NCBI GenBank assembly: GCA_933228895.1
Contig: OW121855.1
Coordinates: 32,936,698-33,000,697, forward strand
Length of the DNA stretch: 64,000 bases
Direction of reading: 5' to 3'
Source: Platycnemis pennipes
Lineage: Eukaryota > Arthropoda > Insecta > Odonata > Platycnemididae
Numbering within the stretch: the first letter of the stretch is position 1; every line of letters begins with the position of its first letter. Positions 11,511 through 24,057 of the stretch are shown here, piece after piece. The notes beneath the pieces were generated by a model. It saw nothing but the letters and a program-made list of their open reading frames with translations. It was not told the DNA's origin and made no database searches. The position numbers and the translations under genes were made by a program.

Positions 11511-14340
11511 CAATGTTTAAGTCATTATTTTTATTTCAACGATCTATTTAATTCTATACTTCTCTTTTCAATTCATTGAAATTAGTATTGGCAAGGATTT
11601 AAGTGGGAGAAGAAATTATTTATTCCCAAAATAAAGAAGTTAATACTTTTGACCTCGATTGATTGTCGAGTCAACCTTCACAAAATATTGATTCGCGCAA
11701 GCAATGTTCATTAAGTTTTTCTTTGTTTTGCCTCTGGTATCATTACATATATTTTCCCATTACTTTCCTTCCTTTTCCTCTGATTCAACATTTAACCCAA
11801 TTTCATCCTTCTCAACATTTTTTATCTGTAAATATTCCCTCGAACCACTTTCCTCTCTTCCTTCTCACCTGCCTCGCATTACCTTTCATACTGCATGGAT
11901 TGTTCTTACGCTTTCCTTCTTCCCATCTCAGCATATCTTTTCCTGTTTGCCCCACACCCTTATCTTAAACGCCAAGAATAATTGTCATTAGACTCTCCAT
12001 CAATTTCAATTTGGATTTTTGATAGGTATATTCGAGAGTAAAATTTAAACTTTCTTAGATAATACATAGTCATTGAATAGTAAATTAGCGTAGGAAAACA
12101 TTATACTTCATAAGATTTCCTAGAAGTAGGCATAATTTGAAGGATCCAAGTTCTGTAAATCTTAAACGTAGAGCATTATGGCATTTGTTCGTCTTGCACG
12201 AAAGTAATAAAACTAGGTCAAGAGTAAACAACAAACAAAAAAACAATTAAGAGTTAAATCAGCTAAAGTTAAATTTCCAGGTACATAATTATAATGATTA
12301 TTAATCCCCAGCCAGTTAAGATGGGTTTCTCCACGATTCCTGTCAAAAAATGATGACCTTATTTAGCTCTGCATATTTCCTAACTGCCATTAATCAATAC
12401 AAACTACCCGTTCTTCACCTCTCACTACCATATATAGCATTCTTCCATCCGCAATAAAATTCCTCCATTTATCATAACACCTGCGCCCCTAAAAAAACCT
12501 GCTTCGCTCTGTCCTCGCCTAACTACTGTAAAAGCAAAGACAATTTGACTTGAAAATCTCCGAAGTACCCTGGGCTGTTATGTATGCTTGCAAGAAATAA
12601 TTAGATTGGAACTGTATGACAGCCGATATACAGATATCAAAAGACTTTACGATGCAGCTTATGAAACGTGTGAAAATGGGAGTGAGACATGAAAATAATG
12701 GAAGACATCTTCAATCCTATGCATATGAACGTAAACACTTACATTAACGCGTGATGCGGTACTATTTTTTGACCCGCTGTAAACATAGCCTACATAGTAC
12801 TGGTATACATATATAGCCTAGCCTATATAGAACATAGTTTACCTCGGACATGGATGGATTTATAATGTCCCCATACTTCATTGATAGAAAGAGTCATATA
12901 GAGAGTATTAGAGAATATGCTGCACCACAGATAGATCCACCTATTCGTTCTTTCCTCAAATAATTCGTAACATCAAGCCTTCTCACGCCACTATGCCTTC
13001 ATACAATACGCTTACCTTAACATGAACATGCGATCGCACATATTAACACAGCTTAACGAAGCCAACAGAGTTAAATATAAGTCGCTGGATTTATCAAATT
13101 TAAACATGTATGAATGAATATAAATAATGATTTCAAGATTACCATGTGAAAACTCTCCATATCGGACATAAAACGTACAATTTGTATGGTCCAAAAAACA
13201 GATCTAATGCATAACACCCAGTTATTATTATTACATTATTCAACTTCAGCTCTCTCAATTCATATATTATGTCACTCTCATCCAACATTCCTCTCTTTTA
13301 CTCCTCCTAAAATACCGAGCTTGGAACTGGAATTTACTCACTGGAATATAAATAGTGGGATATTTTCTCTTGGGTAAAATTCCGCATGAAGCCAAATGGA
13401 AAGTAAGGTGTCCAAACCAACTTCCCTTGCTGGCGCAGTATTTATTTTATCGCTTCCTTTTTTGCCACCGTTTTCCTCACGGTCTGAGCTGAGCCAGGAG
13501 CACGATAACGAAAATACAACCTTGTTTCAATTTCTTCTCACACCCCTCCATGTCGGGTAACTGCTGCCGTTCACGGACGTTTTCTCAAGTGTAAATGAGT
13601 TTTTCAAAAGACATCACGTGTACTGGCGCTTACTATAGGATGATTTTTCCAAATAGTGTGTGGATGAAAGGAGAGGAATTTAATCTCACTTATTTTTTCC
13701 ATCAAAGCAACCAAAAATGCAGAGGGTCTCCGTTTCGTGTGGCACTGGAACAACAAGATTAGTCCACTGCATTTTGAATTTAAAGATCAGCAGGAGCTGC
13801 GATAGTACTGACTGCTATGAATAAAAAACTAACCCCTTTTCATTTACGCATTTGTGATGAGGCATACATTTTATCGGTTTGCCAGTACTTCTTGTGAAGA
13901 TCTTTAGCCTAAAAAGTCATGCAGATGCCAATTGATTGGATATTCCGAGATGTAAGTCCTAACTATTCACACCTTTCGTAAAATGTTTTCAAATATTTAT
14001 CGCAGTACAATTACTTTGGTTTTGCAAGCCAAAAAATGTGTTAAGCTTTAAAAAAACTTATTAGATGGAAACCTTGTTATTGCCATAATGACTATTATCA
14101 CTAACTTATTTAACATAAATAGCCTCTGTATTATCCTAACACAACTACAACATTTAGTACAATTAAAAACGAGCAAAAAAATAGATGTTGAAACCCGACA
14201 CACAGAAATAACTTTGGTTCCAAAAAATTAAAGTGGTGGTAGCAGTTTTAATGTCAATCTTTACAAAAATATAGATTATGCGCTCGTAGTTCAACATATA
14301 TCTACGGTACATGATCAAGACAAATTAATGCTCACTTCTC
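11511..14340. other. AT-rich stretch, nothing recognised
   Basis: A pyrimidine-rich part (11700-11960) gives overlapping low-complexity frames. No domain, RNA gene or repeat partner was found in the rest. Confidence 0.5.
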
Positions 14341-14349
14341 GTGAATAGT

Positions 14350-14425
14350 AAATGGCGTGCTAGTCCGGTGGAATGTGTGTTTGGACACTGACCAGAGATC
14401 CTGGGTTCAAGGAGAGCACGGGATT
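14350..14425 (+). repeat. tRNA-derived SINE head
   Basis: TGGCGTGCTAGTCCGGTGG (14352 onward) resembles box A, and GGGTTCAAGGAGA (about 14403-14415) resembles box B at tRNA-like spacing. The body downstream was not found elsewhere in the window. Confidence 0.5.
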
Positions 14426-15127
14426 TTAAATAGGTGAGGCTACATGAGGTACCTGCATGACATTTTTAATTTCAACTACGAAGACAGTAATCTCTATTGT
14501 TATTCTGAGCCACCATGAGAGTCGGTAAAAGGTGTATTTTATTCCCCTCATCCCAACCATCATCAACCTAATACCGTATTACAGTGAGTGGTATGAAAAT
14601 CAACCTAATTGGCTGCCTTCTCCACTTACACAATATCAGTTTGAAGTAGAAAACGCTCTCCCGGGCTGGTTCAGCCTTAAAGCAAAATAATTATGGGCTT
14701 AGGGCATCAAGTAGTAGAGGGCATCACAGATATTGGAATATGAAAAGTTTTTTACAATAAATTACATGGCCGTACACAAAAATAAACAATATTTTTCATA
14801 TTTCAGTAAGTTTTGTTTCATTTAAAAAATAAATTTTATTTTATGGTATAATATTGTTAATAAATTGAATACATGTTGATGTTAAAACTTTATGTGCTTG
14901 ATTCTCTAACTGATTACTTAAGGTTCTAAGCTGTCAGATACGAGAGAAGACGTTTCATTTATGATTTTACTTGAAATCACACGATTTCGAAAATAATATT
15001 TTAAGCAGTATCATTATGATTTATGTGCTGTCATATTTAAAGCTAGGAAAATCGTAAGACAGCATATTTTCGCATTAATTTGATTCCTTATCCCAAGAGA
15101 AGAATCGTACGATGTAGATGTGATTTC

Positions 15128-15735
15128 AGTTTCATCATCATCATCTGTCAAAATCCTTAGATTGGTTTTAGGCAGCTTTCCAGTCAATTATTCGATCAGC
15201 TAACCTCTTCATATTGGCGTCATCATGCTCTTTCATTCCTTCACCACTTGCTCTATATTTATCATACGAGGCATCCTTTTGCCATTTAATTTTGCCTTTC
15301 CGTTTAATTTTCCCACGTCGATTTTTCCAACTGACGAACATGCCTCAAGATATATGTGGTAAAGTCGACTCGCTTACTTTATTAAGGTTTTCTGGAGACT
15401 TCTCCTTTCTCCCATTCTACTTCGGACTTCCTCGTTAGTAACTCGGTCAATCCATTATATGTTCATCACTTTTCTGTCGCATCACATTTAGAGTGCTTCC
15501 ACCGATGACTTATTTGCTGCTGTCGCTTCCATATAATAAGAGTAATCCAGATTAATTTTTTTATGTGGTGTTTCCCTATTTTCACTATTGTATTGCCAGT
15601 CGTAAGTTGATTCTTCTTTTGGTAGAAGGCCCCATTGGCCTGGGCTATTATACTGTCTATTTCTTTCTTCCTTCGTCCATCAATGGTTATTCGGCCTTCT
15701 AGATTTCTTATACTCATCCACCTTTTCAAGATTTT
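15128..15735 (-). pseudogene. Non-LTR retrotransposon 3' end, decayed
   Basis: Read on the minus strand from 15735, the sequence gives the region after the reverse-transcriptase core: ITIDGRRKKEIDSIIAQAN, then TGNTIVKI. A decayed segment follows with WKHSKC (family pattern: E.FEMWCYRR). In another frame come DRVTNEEV.S.MGERRSLQK and finally LADRIIDWKAA-stop-NQS. The family's normal ending is DR..WR.A.NQS, so an in-frame stop and several frameshifts are present. The fragment ends in a CATCATCATCATC tract (15131-15145), the complement of the GATGATGAT tails seen on such LINEs. A related fragment lies at 56415-56745. It is a dead 5'-truncated copy; the exact clade is uncertain. Confidence 0.8.
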
Positions 15736-15739
15736 TCCC

Positions 15740-16885
15740 TAGTTTGACATTCAGTTTTTAAAATTTTCACTCTCTTAAACTTTTCCTTACACAGTATTTC
15801 CAAAAGGGTATTTTTCTCACTCATTCAAATGAAAACATACTCTAATTCTTCCAGGAATTTGTCTTAAAATAAAAAAAAATGACCTTTTTATTGATTTTCG
15901 ATTCGTTTGTGCAGCATTTTAATCATGAAAATGGATCGGGATCGGTGAAATCAGAAGCTTTAAGAATGAGTATCATGCCTTTTGACTTAACAAGGAGAGA
16001 ACTTTTCAAATGAAATGGAAAATGTTCTCCGACTTTTTTCATTTGCTTCATAGGAATCAACCATCGGGATAAAATACTACGGAAGAAAAGAGAAACCTTA
16101 AAGTCTTGCAGCTTGAGCTGAATGGCGGTGATGCTCTATCGCAAAATAAGACGAAAAATTAAGCAGTAAACAGTACAGTACAAGACAAAGTTTCTAAAAA
16201 AATTAAACATCACAGATAAGAAGGAGCATAAACTCTTAGAGGTAAATTACAAATATAACAGAAATACGATAGGAAAAATTGAAGGTTTAATCTCTACTTA
16301 CTGAAATAATATTAGAAGTAAAATACCAACGAGGAGTGCATAGACTCTCTAAAATCTTTACTCTATTTGAAATATACGGTAACCTTAGTTAAAACAAGGT
16401 CTGAAAGTTTTTAACATGAGTAGTGTTGAAAACATCACGAGTTGTAATCTATCTGCTCCAACGTCTTAACGAGAAGTGCTCAGTCGTGCTAGATCATTAA
16501 GAAGACTTTGAAGAGAAAAAACAGCCGCCACTTCCTGTTATCTTTCGCTAAGTTTTTGGACAAAGTTTCCAGTTTTTCTTTCTTAACGAGTAAAAAAATC
16601 TTCATTTTCCTCCAATGTTACCATAAATTTCGCACACTTTCAGGAGAGTGAACTTAGAAAGAAGGATCTTTTTACAGCATTATAGTCTGTAGCGAGTGAA
16701 GTTTCATTCTTATGGATAAATTTCACTTATACTTTAGAAAGAAACAAGAAGCTGCTAAAAATAAGTCTTTCATTGCCAAAATTCACATCATTATAGATGC
16801 TTTTAGGCTCCAAATTTAATTTTATAACTTTACATTTCACTATAGATCACAGTATCAGGCGTCACGTAGTGGAATTTAGACATAT
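15740..16885. other. AT-rich stretch, nothing recognised
   Basis: No domain-bearing frame or repeat partner was seen. Confidence 0.5.
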
Positions 16886-16886
16886 T

Positions 16887-16962
16887 GGATGAGTAAAAAA
16901 CTTTAGCAATTTTCCACAATGTAATTTAAAATAATAAAATTACACAAGTTTTTTACTCATCC
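16887..16962. repeat. Inverted repeat, 17-bp perfect arms
   Basis: GGATGAGTAAAAAACTT (16887-16903) is exactly complementary to AAGTTTTTTACTCATCC (16946-16962). A second, inner pairing (TGTAATTT with AAATTACA) continues the stem after a mismatched gap. The 76-bp unit could be a minimal foldback or MITE relic. No second copy was found in the window. Confidence 0.75.
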
Positions 16963-16969
16963 TTTACAT

Positions 16970-17895
16970 TTCATTAATAAAAAAGCCTAGCATATTGCAT
17001 ACTATTTTAATAACCTAGACCGGCTTCATTCAAAAACTGAAGCGCACTTTTTAAAGTCAGAACAAAGAGTTGTATTGCACGTGGGACAAACGGGCAGATG
17101 TTATTATCAGAATGAAATAACATTAGAAATCATTTATTAATGATGACAACAAGCAAGTCTTTGCAAATAATTTGTCTGCTTTTACCCTTTAGCCTGATTT
17201 TAATCCTAATGTTCTGGATGCTAATGATAGTGGTTAAAGGCTTGACCATTTGAAAACATTATAAATAGAAAATAGGGTTTACCAGAGTGACATTTTGACC
17301 CGGAGATTCCGGTGAACTCCCGGAGTCTGGGTTGTGCATCATTTTCCCCGGCCCAGAGTCAGATGTTAAACAACAAGGTGTAAATATTTCACTCACATAG
17401 GCTGCCAATCGGAGACACGGCTTTACCTCAGTTAATGTTGATTTAAATAAATAAAGTAGATTTTTAAGAATTAGTGCAAGTAGAAAAGTAATTGTACGGC
17501 CATGGTAGCCATATTGTAGTTTTCTCACAGCAAATTAATACGACTAAAACAAAAGGTATGAGCACGCGAACGATTCAAACCAAGACACGACTCTGGCATT
17601 TAATGACTGAGACTGCTGCATAAAGATGGGTTTAGGAAGCACTGTTGCTCGTGCCGGCCCCCTTCACTCCCAGAATGCCACACGCAGTATATCTTCACGC
17701 TCACGCGAAGCTAATAAAAACTTGTCATAGCCTGAAATGAAGCCTCTTCCTAGCTGCCCAAGAAATGAAATTTAACAAGATTTACAGGGGAACCTGTAGG
17801 GTGTATGAAATATACATTCCTCAGTTTCTGGAGAGAGTAAAAATGAGTGATAAAAATACATCGATATCGATAATTGCACTCGATTGTAAATGAAC
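16970..17895. other. AT-rich stretch, nothing recognised
   Basis: No gene is supported. A GC-rich patch at 17280-17360 (CCCGGAG repeated at 17299 and 17319) has no recognised identity. Confidence 0.45.
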
Positions 17896-17900
17896 GGTTA

Positions 17901-18411
17901 AGCAGCGTTTACACGTAGCAGTTGACTGCTATGATATGATATCTATATCGCTACTGTTATGATGCATCTGCATCATCTTCTATGCAGCTTAAAGCCCCTA
18001 TTTAGGCGTTGTCATAGCAAATAAAAAGCGTTTTATTCCAATAGTGAATGATGCTTCAATTTTCATGCAATTCTTCAAGCAAAAAATTCCAATGTCGATT
18101 ATCTTTTGTTCCCATTCTTTAAAGAGTAGAATCTTCCCTTTTGGGGAGGGATATCCTTGTTATTACATCCGAATTCCGTCGTGTATTGCTTACCGTTGGC
18201 GGATTGTTGCGATTGTGTTGGATACATTTCTGCTGGAAAGTAGACGGGCTTCAACTTAGAAAATAGCTCGAACGTGGATCGATAGTATTCGACATGTGTC
18301 CAGTAAGGACCTGAACTCGCATCGCAGTCGCTGTTTACACATGCGAGTGAGGCTTAATAGTTGTTAGCAGTTGACTGTCATAACAGTCAATTGCTACGTG
18401 TAAACGCACCT
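17901..18411. mobile_element. 511-bp MITE with TTA target duplication, Harbinger-like
   Basis: The left end AGCAGCGTTTACACGTAGCA, followed by GTTGACTG, is matched in inverted orientation by the right end, whose complement reads AGGTGCGTTTACACGTAGCA, then ATTGACTG. The terminal repeats are about 35 bp with a few mismatches. Both ends are directly flanked by TTA (17898-17900 and 18412-18414). A 3-bp TTA duplication is the hallmark of PIF/Harbinger elements. The interior has no transposase, so the element is non-autonomous. A second GTTGACTG next to the right end (18370-18377) adds a short inner palindrome. Confidence 0.75.
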
Positions 18412-18419
18412 TTACACTA

Positions 18420-19585
18420 TGGATGTGCGCACTAAGCTTCATAATCTAAATGGGATCGACGTAACCGAAAACGATAAACTCCTTCTCTCCAACCAATTTA
18501 TTTGACCCGGAATCACCAAATTCTGCAGCAAAATATTATCAGATTCAAAAAAATATTTTTTTATATTTCGATGGATCGTTTTTTTTCAAAATAGCTTTGC
18601 TATTCAATGTGCAATAATGGCCGTTTTCCGCAGATAATTCAATGAAGGTAAAAATGTTTCATCCCTCTGATCATTAATTTGGCCATTTAAAAACATTGCC
18701 AGAGGAAGCTTTTTAAACGATGAAAGAACGATAAAGCTCTCAACAAGATTATACCGCTACGTAAATCAAGGAAACATATATACAATCAAGTTTATCATTA
18801 AAAAACCTTTTCCACGTAAAGCCCTCAATGTCCATAAATACCTGGAAATCTAATAAAAACTATATTTATTTTGATCTACCTGAAAAAGGTCCTTTACTGC
18901 ACCGGAATGCTTGTAATTAACTGTCAAAATAACTTTCTATTAAAAGATTATAACACCAATGCAATTCTAAACACTGATGTCTCAGCATTCTGGATCCCGG
19001 AGAAGTAATTTCCTTCAATAACGAATAAAAAATTTGATAACTAATTTTATACCAATCTAAATCAAATGATTAACAAAAATTAAGAAACCCGATTATATCT
19101 ATTTAAATGTGAATATATTTCCCTACGCAGCTTTTATATTCGAGGAATATCATATTGTTGTAGGATAGAATGAAAGGAAAGTTCAAACTTTAACCTAAGT
19201 CTTCTCAGTACCCTGATTCTTCCTCAATGGTTAGAAGCATAGAATCATTCGCCACCAAATAATCACTACGTACTTGCAGTGATAGATAAAGAGCCACTTA
19301 ATAAGAGAAATGTCTTAGATCTGCATGCATGTGGTACAGGAAACGATACTATTTGCTGTAAATGCAGGAAATATCAAAGAAAGGCAACAAATACTAATCC
19401 ACTTAATCAATAAGAATTCGGTATGGTGACAAAATAAAATAGAAAACATATAATTTAAATAACGTAGAAGATATAAAATCATTTTGATCCCTGTTTCCAA
19501 AAATCTGATTACCAGTATTTACCATTACGAAAGCTTTAAGGTAAAAAGCAGTGGCCATTTTCAACCTTACTGCAAGTATTTTGTA
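18420..19585. other. AT-rich stretch, nothing recognised
   Basis: No domain-bearing frame, RNA gene or repeat partner was found. Confidence 0.5.
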
Positions 19586-19590
19586 TTATA

Positions 19591-19724
19591 GAACTGTTAT
19601 TGTAGGAATTGGTTCAATAATGATTAAATATAGTGGGTCCGTTATTTACGAAGTTGATTTTTTCACGTTAAAAAACCTGTGCTGATGCACACCACCGTGT
19701 TGTGGTAATAGAGAATGAATGTGG
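19591..19724. repeat. Left arm of a distant inverted repeat pair
   Basis: This arm is the reverse complement of 21347-21480. Shared blocks include GGAATTGGTT, AAATATAGTGGGTCCGT, TTATTTACGAAGTTGATTTT (right arm with one change), TTAAAAAACCTGTG and GCACACCACCGTGTTGTGGT. The similarity is about 80% by eye over about 134 bp. The pair could be the ends of a 1.9-kb foldback element or two inverted copies of one short repeat. Confidence 0.8.
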
Positions 19725-21346
19725 CTAACTAAGAATTACAAGGAATGCTGGAAGAAGACTTTCCTAATTGTCTTTATAGTGAAAAACTCGACATCTTTAG
19801 TAATTGCTCTCTCACTATTTCTTAAACAATTAAATTAAGACGAACCTCACTTAAATTAGACCTTCCTGGCTCGGAAATTAACCGATATATTTCGTTATTC
19901 ACGATAAGAAAAACAGAAATCAGGTCGTATTCACGGGAACACTTACCTCTCTCTCCTTGCGCCTTTTCCACTCAAGACACCGAGTTGCCACAAAAACGCA
20001 CGGATTGCACCGGTTGACGGGAAAATAAATCGCGATTAAGGCGTCAAAAAGCTCCTCTTCGTGCAAACGGCCCATTCCGTGGTCCCCGCACTGGTGAAGG
20101 GCTGTGTCCCGCACACCCGAGAAGAACTGAGGAAAGAAGAGAGAGAAGGAGATGCGATGAGAAAGAGGAAAGGCAAAAAGACGAGAAGGCATTAAATCGA
20201 GGGGAAGAGAAACCCAACGAAGTCATTCATCAAGGGATGGAGACTTGGGAGACACTGTCTCCTCCCCTTCCACCCGTGGACAACCAGATCGGCTCACAAA
20301 AAATTCTCTTCCCCCCAAGTGACGGTTGTTTCAATTTTTTTTCATCCGAATCCCTCTCCCTTCCAAGGAAACGGGATTGAATGATTCATTGAGCCTTCAT
20401 TAAGGGAACGGAGCGTTCTTCCATGGTCCCATTTCCTGGTTTTGGTAGGTGATAGGGGATTGACACAAGTGATGGGAGGAAGGGGAGAAGGAGAGGGTGG
20501 AAACAGCATCGGGGCTTCGGGATGAAGGGGAAGTTTGACGATGAAATACGAGATTGCGAGAAGAAGTGGTGCGAAGAGGAAGCAAGGGGTCTCGAGGGAA
20601 AGTTAGGATGGATTGGGCAGTGATGGCAGGGATAAATGATTTGCAATCAATTGCCAAACTACGAAGAAACTTTAAAAAAGTGTCCATTACGAGGATATCC
20701 CTTCGTTTTTATTAGCAGATCACTGAATCATGTGCAAGAAAACTAAAAGACAAGTGTTAACTTTGATACGAACTTAAGATTATTTGACTTTGCTACTATT
20801 GAATGGCAAGCGTTTGATGAAAGAAGTGATATCGGTAAGTTCGATGATGCCTAAAACTTTATAAACTTCTCACAGAACCTGTCAACTTAATAGTTCTTAA
20901 CTCTAGCTTTTTATTATTCACATAACCACGTCTTTATAAGAGCATGGATGCTACATAGAAAGCATTGTAATACAGTCCGGGAGTCAAACCTCACTTTATC
21001 ACAGCGAGTGCATAATTAGCTACTTAATTTAAAGACACGTTTTCCTTCTCTGCGGATATGTGTTCAGAATTCAAGAGCCGATTAAAAATACTCATTGATC
21101 GTTAGTTCAATCAGAAATTTATCACAATAATTACGAAGTTATGGCAAAGGAAACACAAAACTTATCACCATCCGGAATGAAATTCCTTGAGCACTTTACA
21201 ACCGCTATTTGCTTATCGCCACAAGGCACAGGTGCTGAACAAACAAGGCTCTGGCATTAAGTGGGCTTCAAGGAAAGGTCCACTACAAAGAGGCTTTCCA
21301 CAGAGTTACAACCTAAGTGGCTTTGCTCAGAAATTCATACTCGCTA
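19725..21346. other. Segment between the inverted repeat arms, with a purine-rich island
   Basis: The interior holds a G/A-rich island (about 20100-20640) whose reverse strand gives low-complexity frames of 60-95 codons without domains. A 79-codon plus frame at 21187-21426 ends inside the right arm. No transposase was recognised, so if this is an element it is non-autonomous. Confidence 0.45.
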
Positions 21347-21480
21347 GCAACATCCATTCTTTGTTACCACACCACGGTGGTGTGCATTATCACAGGTTGT
21401 TTAACGAGAAAAAATCAACTTTGTAAATGACGGACCCACTATATTTAACAATTTTTTAACCAATTCCAACAAAATACAGA
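21347..21480. repeat. Right arm of the distant inverted repeat pair
   Basis: This is the reverse complement of 19591-19724, with the palindromic core CCACACCACGGTGGTGTGCA near 21365. Beyond about 21480 the match fades, so the element boundary is near there. No matching target duplication was identified next to either arm. Confidence 0.8.
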
Positions 21481-21489
21481 GTTACAAAC

Positions 21490-22150
21490 TTTCCATTTGT
21501 AAAACAAATTTTTAGTAATTAAGTCGGCTTACATCAGGCTGAATGCATTAAAACATTGACTGAAGATGAGATTAAAAATAGCCATACAATTTATTTTAGA
21601 CATTGATTCCATTCCGATCAAATTTGATAAAGGGATCCTGTTTAACGTTATGAATCGGAAAACAATTAATCACTGAAAATAATATGAAGAGTATGCTCAT
21701 CTTAAGTATAATTAATTAAGTGTGCGACTACCTTCTGCCGGAAGATATTTAGTAATTGAAAATTAACAACAATATCATAGGAAATCTCAATTGAAAAGGT
21801 ACAGAAAGTGGCTAATTTTTGCTTTGAACTATTCCTTACGAATATTTAGATGTGATGAAACTGAATCGGAAAGCCACGTGCAGTCAAAAATAGTTACTGG
21901 GTTATTCGTAATGTTAATTCACATAAGATACATGAGCAACCTACAGTAAAAAGTTTTTAATTGGACTTTGTTGAGTGTTGGGCATAATATTTAATTGATT
22001 ATCAGTTTCAACGTTATAAAATTAAGTTATCTAATCCCCAAAGGCATCAGAGGTTCTTCTTATAACCTCTTAAATGATAAATTATATTACAAGCCAATTT
22101 ATTAAAATAACATTATTTCTTTGACCTATAAACACCCAACATATCGATCT
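21490..22150. other. AT-rich stretch, nothing recognised
   Basis: No gene or repeat partner was found. Confidence 0.5.
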
Positions 22151-22152
22151 CT

Positions 22153-22198
22153 ATTGATTATCTACGTTGTACATGCTGGAATGTTTTTCATCATTCAA
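22153..22198 (+). repeat. Direct repeat, copy 1 (partner 22801-22847)
   Basis: ATTGATTATCTACGTTGT, then ATGCTGGAATG and TTTTTCATCATTCAA, recur at 22801-22847 with a difference of three to four bases in the middle. The copies are about 648 bp apart. The spacer has no recognised element, although the 22469-22756 part opens a minus frame of 95 codons without a domain. Confidence 0.85.
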
Positions 22199-22800
22199 GT
22201 ATTTTTTTCCAACAAAAAATTTCCAAAATTTGAGGAGTGGATCGTAAAAAAACCAATGGGTGCAAAACTTAAGACAACATCCATCTAAAATGCTCCTGAG
22301 TTTCAACAGTTGATTGCATACGGACATGTAAACTTACAGGGAAACGTTCTGTAATACTGTTATATGATTTACAATATTTTGTTTTTTTGTTAGTTTTATT
22401 GACAAAAGAGGTTTCGGAGCCCAAAACTCTTAACACCTATAAAAAATGTGGTTACGATTTTTTTCAGCTTATTCTGCATTTCCCTTTTTCATTGCAGTAT
22501 TCAAAATGCTAAGATAAAAAATGATTGCATGTACGCTGAAGATCTGACTTATTGGGGAATTACATTTCAATTTATTATTTAGTGCATGCAGTGACACTGA
22601 GAGTACATACATGATTCCATCCCTTAAATAAGCCAATATAAACAAGTGGCATGTCAAATATTTGTTATATAAAGAACTCCTATAACGCTGAAAACAATTT
22701 GATTCATCACACAAAGATGTAGACATTTTTCCCGGATAGAAACCGAACTTTATCAATCCAGAGGGGATGTCAGTGGAGTAACGTTAGGCGGAGTCCGCCA

Positions 22801-22847
22801 ATTGATTATCTACGTTGTGTTATGCTGGAATGTTTTTCATCATTCAA
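22801..22847 (+). repeat. Direct repeat, copy 2 (partner 22153-22198)
   Basis: It matches copy 1 in the same orientation. It is immediately preceded by a small perfect palindrome, GGCGGAGTCCGCC (about 22789-22801), which copy 1 lacks. Confidence 0.85.
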
Positions 22848-23329
22848 ATAATGTGCACAGACATGGATATCTAAATGAGTACTTTATACTACACTGAAAT
22901 GGAGAACTCGGAGTTTACACCTTCTATGCTGTGATTAATTTAATAGTTTTTCCCAGGGCTAAGAGTTGATTGACATCTGGTCATACGTTTTAAAGAGCAA
23001 ATAGTTTATTGGTTTAATTTATTTTACTGTGTTCAAAGATGTTCACCCCCCGTATCCCCCCGTTGAAATTCAACGGGAAACTTCCGCTAGTCGTTAAATA
23101 ATTACACCAATTTTGACAAAAATGCAACACATGATACTGGTCGCAACATGCATTCCGTACTTGTATTGTCTTGACCAGAATTTACGAGTTTTTCCTCGGA
23201 TTTTACGTTTCGACTCCTATCCTCAACTACAGAAAAAAACTATGAATGAGAACATCAAAATCATTTTTTCAGTCCTTCTTGCGGTGTCGGAAGCACAGAT
23301 CACGACTGTGGATTTACGAAAGAACAAGC

Positions 23330-23830
23330 GGGACCCAAGCACTCCGCAGCACTTGTCCCACAGCGAAAGAAAAAGAAAACTTGGAGGACGAAACAGCAGG
23401 GAGGGGGGACGGGATGAACGGGAAGCTGGCATCGAGCTATTAAACGGAAAACGAAGTGTGTCCCGCAGAAAATAAAATAAGACGGCTGAGGAAGAAAAAG
23501 TAAGAGGGAGGGGGAGGGTGGTTTTGGGACGAGACGAGGAGGAAGTTATGGCAAGAAGGTTGGGACGGGCCTTTCAGCATTCCGGAAGACGAAAAGGAGG
23601 AAGCAGAGTGGGGAGACGGGAGGAAAATCCTCTCTCGTAGGAACAACCGAAGGGAAATTCAATTACAGGGCCAAGAGAATGAAGAGTTGAGAAAGGAGGA
23701 GAGGCGAGAGTGGGGAGAACGATCGATTCCCCTCTCTTCCCTGATCGCCGGTCAGCGTCCATCGCTCTCGCATCTGACCGAAGGAGAGAGGGTTGCCGTC
23801 CGTATATCATCGTTCAGGGGCGACCAAGGA
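23330..23830. other. Purine-rich, GC-richer island
   Basis: The plus strand is G/A-rich (GGGAGGGGGGACGGGATGAA near 23399; AGAGGGAGGGGGAGGGTGG near 23503). Overlapping frames on both strands (60-120 codons) encode low-complexity peptides with no domain. No function is assigned. Confidence 0.4.
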
Positions 23831-24057
23831 GGCTAGAACGCATTAGGGGAGGCATTGGTAAGCTAGACTATGGGCAACAATGAAGAAGAAATAGGAGTGC
23901 TTGTTAAAAATTATGAATATGCCCTGTTTTTGTATAACCTTTTAAATGTGAGTTCCATTAGCTAAATTGTGCTTGGCGAAAACTTCGCTGAAGAATTAAG
24001 TTGTGTTACAAAGATATTTCTCTTCAAAACTTGCACGTTTTCGGCAGCTTAAGAACA

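Noticed and set aside
23113..23475. 120-codon plus frame
   Set aside because: It is composed of low-complexity charged sequence in a purine-rich island and overlaps minus frames of similar quality.
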